Source of the DNA: VBAS01 sp035318985
GTDB taxonomy: Bacteria > Bacteroidota > Bacteroidia > Chitinophagales > Chitinophagaceae
Reading direction: 5' to 3'
Length of the DNA stretch: 15,812 nucleotides
Assembly (NCBI GenBank): GCA_035318985.1
Contig: DATHDP010000046.1
Coordinates: 1 to 15,812 of the forward strand
Numbering within the stretch: position 1 is the first letter of the stretch; every line of letters starts with the position of its first letter. The notes beneath the pieces are model-generated. The model searched no databases and was not told the origin of the DNA. It saw nothing but the letters and a program-made list of their open reading frames with translations. The position numbers were made by a program, and so were the translations under genes. Below are positions 13,764 to 15,812 of this stretch, piece after piece.

Positions 13764-15278
13764 ATGAAGTTTAATTTTAAAATGAGCAAAACAAACAAAA
13801 CAGTGAACTACGAAGGTGAAAAAGCTTTTGTATTAACTCCTCAACTTGAACTGTATACTGCGGTAGCTACTGCAGGTCTGAGCGACCAGTTCTATGAAAA
13901 GGCAGTCGATAAGATGGATCGTTTGCGTAAGCTGATCGCTGTGAACGATAAAGAGTTTGTTGCTAAGCTGGCGGTATATGTTCGCGAAAAAATGTACCTG
14001 CGTAGTGTTCCGCTGGTATTGACAGTTGAATTGGCAAAGCAGGCAAGTGGTGAAAGCATTGTGAGCAAGCTGGCTAACCGTGTTGTTCAACGTGCAGATG
14101 AGATAGCTGAATTGCTGGCTTACTATGCCCTTGCGAATGAACGTAAAGATGTAAAGAAGCTGAACAAATTAAGCAAGCAATTGCAAAAGGGTTTGGCTGA
14201 AGCATTCAATAAGTTTGATGAATACCAGTTTGCAAAATATAATCGTGATGCAGCAGTGAAGTTGAAAGATGCATTGTTCCTGGTACACCCAAAAGCAAAA
14301 GATGAAGCGCAGCAAGCTTTGTTTGATAAAATAGTAAAAGATGAATTGGCAGTGCCATATACATGGGAAGTTGAATTGAGTGTGTTGGGTCAGCAAAAGT
14401 TTGATACTAAAGAATTGAAACAAGAAGCGGTTCGTGCAAAATGGGAAGAGCTGATCTTTAGCAACAAGCTGGGTTATATGGCTACACTGCGTAACCTGCG
14501 AAACATGCTGGAAGCAGAAGTAAGCAAAGAAGCATTGAACAAAGTATGTGAATATTTGAGTGATGCGAAGGCTGTGGCAAAAAGTAAACAATTGCCATTC
14601 CGTTTCCTGGCTGCATACCGTGAACTGAAACAATTGAACAACGGACGGGCAGGTAAAGTGCTGGATGCATTGGAGCAGGCAGTATTGCAAAGTACTGCAA
14701 ATATTGCAGGTTATGATGAGAACACTAAAGTGGTGATAGCTGCTGACGTGAGTGGTAGCATGCAAACAGCCATCAGTGCAAAAAGCAAGATCATGAACTA
14801 TGACATCGGTTTGATGCTGGCTATGTTACTGCAGAGCCGTTGTGAGAATGTGGTAACTGGTATGTTTGGTAATACTTGGAAAATGATCAGTGTGCCTAAG
14901 AAAAATATCTTAAGCAATGTGCAGGAATTTTATCGCCGTGAAGGTGAGGTTGGTTATAGCACGAATGGTTACCTGGTGATAAAAGACCTGTTGCAACGAA
15001 ATAAAGTGGTGGATAAGATCATGATGTTTACTGACTGCCAGTTGTGGAATAGCCAGGGAAATGAGAACATTGCCGGGTTGTGGAAACAGTATAAGAAGAT
15101 AGCGCCAAATGCAAAGTTGTATTTGTTCGACCTGGCTGGTCATGGCAACACTCCATTGAATGTGCAGCGAGATGATGTGTTTTTGATAGCAGGATGGAGC
15201 GACAAGATCTTCGATGTGCTGAAAGCGATCGAAGAAGGAAGCAACGCAATAAAGATGATCGAAGCAATAGAGTTATAG
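13764..15278 (+). CDS. rsr: Ro60/TROVE-domain RNA-binding protein (bacterial Ro, Rsr)
   Basis: This is a complete 504-residue Ro protein. In bacteria and animals Ro is a HEAT-repeat ring that binds misfolded RNA ends in its hole and Y RNA on its outer face, and works with nucleases or RNA ligase in RNA quality control. Residues about 20-310 are the TROVE domain: LVHPKAKD (His175) corresponds to the conserved His-containing loop used for Y RNA contact, and LGYMATLRNLRNM (236-248) is the most conserved helix. Residues about 320-490 are a vWA domain with an intact MIDAS: DVSGSM (Asp328, Ser330, Ser332), Thr400 in YSTN and Asp424 in FTDCQ. All Arg codons that I checked are CGN, unlike neighbouring genes, which suggests strong expression. 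It is divergent from the WYL regulator, ends in its own terminator, and is followed by structured RNA modules. Confidence 0.96.
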   Translation: MKFNFKMSKTNKTVNYEGEKAFVLTPQLELYTAVATAGLSDQFYEKAVDKMDRLRKLIAVNDKEFVAKLAVYVREKMYLRSVPLVLTVELAKQASGESIVSKLANRVVQRADEIAELLAYYALANERKDVKKLNKLSKQLQKGLAEAFNKFDEYQFAKYNRDAAVKLKDALFLVHPKAKDEAQQALFDKIVKDELAVPYTWEVELSVLGQQKFDTKELKQEAVRAKWEELIFSNKLGYMATLRNLRNMLEAEVSKEALNKVCEYLSDAKAVAKSKQLPFRFLAAYRELKQLNNGRAGKVLDALEQAVLQSTANIAGYDENTKVVIAADVSGSMQTAISAKSKIMNYDIGLMLAMLLQSRCENVVTGMFGNTWKMISVPKKNILSNVQEFYRREGEVGYSTNGYLVIKDLLQRNKVVDKIMMFTDCQLWNSQGNENIAGLWKQYKKIAPNAKLYLFDLAGHGNTPLNVQRDDVFLIAGWSDKIFDVLKAIEEGSNAIKMIEAIEL

Positions 15279-15288
15279 TGGGATGTTA

Positions 15289-15317
15289 AGTAGTCCCGTG
15301 TTGCCGGGACTACTTTT
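15289..15317 (+). terminator. Intrinsic terminator of the Ro gene
   Basis: AGTAGTCCCG and CGGGACTACT form a perfect 10-bp stem with loop TGTTGC, followed by TTTT. It starts 11 bp after the Ro stop and separates the mRNA from the RNA modules downstream. Confidence 0.9.
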
Positions 15318-15348
15318 AAAAGTTCTTTTAAATTATTAAAGAAAGTAA

Positions 15349-15445
15349 GGATGTCGTAGAGATGGGTTACTTCGTCACCAATAAAGGGGCAAGGGCCTGG
15401 TAGTAATACCGGGAGAGGTGCAAATCCTCAGCTTGACAGCGCCCC
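15349..15445 (+). ncRNA. Y-RNA-like / tRNA-like RNA module 1
   Basis: The core is GGATGTC-GTA (15349-15358), a 9-nt loop, TAC (15368-15370), TTCG, then TCACC. GG(A)TG pairs with CACC to close it. A tRNA-like part follows: GGGGC (15386-15390) pairs with GCCCC (15441-15445) and encloses the hairpin CCTGGTA/TACCGGG (loop GTAA) and the T-arm-like hairpin GAGG-TGCAAAT-CCTC (15415-15429). No reading frame explains this. The place directly after Ro and the tRNA-mimicking domain fit bacterial Y RNAs (YrlA type). The boundaries are approximate. Confidence 0.6.
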
Positions 15446-15491
15446 GTTGCTCATTTCGCTTGTTACTCCTGAACTTTTAAACTATTGAAAG

Positions 15492-15602
15492 GTGTCGTAA
15501 AAAGAAATACTTCGGTAGACGCAGCAGGTGATATATTATATATTATCTGTGCTCCGCAGGGGTGTACAGGTTCAATTCCTGTTACAAACAGAAATGTTTG
15601 TA
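15492..15602 (+). ncRNA. Y-RNA-like / tRNA-like RNA module 2
   Basis: The core is GTGTC (15492-15496) paired with GACGC (15518-15522) around GTA-N8-TAC-TTCG-GTA. A long hairpin (about 15522-15552, 13 pairs, one bulge) follows, then the T-arm-like ACAGG-TTCAATT-CCTGT (15566-15582). A final perfect hairpin TACAAACA-GAAA-TGTTTGTA (15583-15602) may be the 3' end. The closing stem differs from module 1 but still pairs, as expected for a selected RNA structure. Confidence 0.6.
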
Positions 15603-15653
15603 TGGCGAAATATATAAGAATTCTTTTGCTTGTCACCCTTTCATACTTTATTG

Positions 15654-15713
15654 AGAGGTGTCGTAAGCAAGAGATACTTCGTTGGCAAAATTGGTTCGAA
15701 TCCAACTTCCTCT
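15654..15713 (+). ncRNA. Y-RNA-like / tRNA-like RNA module 3, most compact
   Basis: AGAGG (15654-15658) pairs with CCTCT (15709-15713) as an acceptor-like outer stem. Inside are the core TGTC-GTA-N9-TAC-TTCG-TT-GGCA (TGTC/GGCA closing) and a T-arm-like hairpin TTGG-TTCGAAT-CCAA (15691-15705) with a perfect tRNA T loop. At 60 nt it is the minimal version of the module and probably the best guide to the shared fold. Confidence 0.6.
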
Positions 15714-15773
15714 GTAAGTTTTTTATGGTGGATGCGGCTCTTGTTGAATTGTTGCCCTTTCAAATTTTTGAAT

Positions 15774-15812
15774 GATGCCGTAAAGCAATGTTACTTCGGT
15801 TAGAGCGTCACG
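15774..15812 (+). ncRNA. Y-RNA-like RNA module 4, cut by window end
   Basis: GATGC (15774-15778) pairs with GCGTC (15805-15809) around C-GTA-N9-TAC-TTCG-GTTAGA. The T-arm part, if present, lies beyond the window. The array therefore has at least four units. Confidence 0.5.

Noticed and set aside
13255..13767. 170-codon plus-strand frame opposite the WYL gene
   Set aside because: It is a shadow of the WYL coding sequence; no family resemblance and it overlaps the Ro start.
14169..14765. 198-codon minus-strand frame within the Ro gene
   Set aside because: It is the antisense shadow of a clear TROVE coding region, rich in Cys, Phe and His as expected for reverse-frame translation.
15463..15705. 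Minus-strand 80-codon open frame containing GIEPVHPCG
   Set aside because: It is antisense to the T-arm-like hairpins of the RNA modules, the same artefact as over tRNAs; it indirectly supports the T-arm reading.
15485..15775. Plus-strand 96-codon open frame over the RNA modules
   Set aside because: No ribosome site, and it crosses three structured modules whose conservation is at RNA stem level, not codon level.
15349..15812. CRISPR-like repeat array
   Set aside because: Core repeats are too short and imperfect, spacing is irregular (about 143, 167 and 115 bp), and the spacers themselves are structured.
15349..15812. RNA modules encoded on the minus strand
   Set aside because: The minus strand of module 1 reads GACGAAG, close to a remembered Ro-binding consensus, and pairs well, but T-loop signatures (TTCGAAT, TTCAATT) are in proper orientation only on the plus strand and modules 2-4 close better there.

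Overview
The window looks like a chromosomal segment of a Bacteroidota bacterium, most likely a Chitinophagaceae-type relative. The base composition is AT-rich and many genes lack a clear Shine-Dalgarno sequence. The gene set (IcmF-type fused acyl-CoA mutase, GxxExxY protein, PA0069-type radical SAM protein, umuDC) fits that group. The taxonomic call is inference.

Left part (1-8898), mostly ordinary genes: the 3' part of a fused GTPase/acyl-CoA mutase (icmF) carrying a 7-bp tandem repeat in its coding sequence; a lipoprotein amidase; a DUF72 protein; a convergent umuD-umuC operon whose UmuD has lost both expected catalytic residues; a 2H phosphoesterase (2'-5' RNA ligase family); a GxxExxY protein flanked by inverted repeats; and a radical SAM protein.

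Middle part (8899-11043), nearly free of large genes: two possible micro-ORFs, each followed by a strong intrinsic terminator; a gene for a stand-alone domain; then a dense run of eleven tRNA or tRNA-like genes, all on the + strand (Pro-like, Glu, Asp, Gln, His, Arg, Ile, Lys, a Trp-like gene lacking most of its anticodon arm, Asn, Phe). Several are degenerate. None clearly encodes CCA.

Right part (11044-15812), an apparent RNA-handling island: an AAA ATPase whose N-terminal domain is homologous to the stand-alone protein on the other side of the tRNA run; a DUF458/YkuK RNase H-like protein in the same operon; a divergent WYL-domain regulator; a 9+5+9 palindrome in the divergent promoter region; and a complete Ro60/TROVE protein (Rsr) with a perfect Shine-Dalgarno and no AGA/AGG codons. 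After the Ro terminator, at least four tandem structured RNA modules run off the end of the window. Each has a conserved core, (U/C)CGUA-N8/9-UACUUCG, closed by stems whose sequence differs between modules while pairing is kept. The three complete modules also carry a tRNA T-arm-like hairpin. I interpret them as tRNA-mimicking Y-RNA-like partners of the Ro protein.

The most interesting hypothesis is that tRNA array, AAA/RNase H-like pair, WYL regulator, Ro and Y-like RNA array form one island for RNA surveillance, tRNA repair or nuclease defence. The components are visible in the sequence; their joint function is inference.
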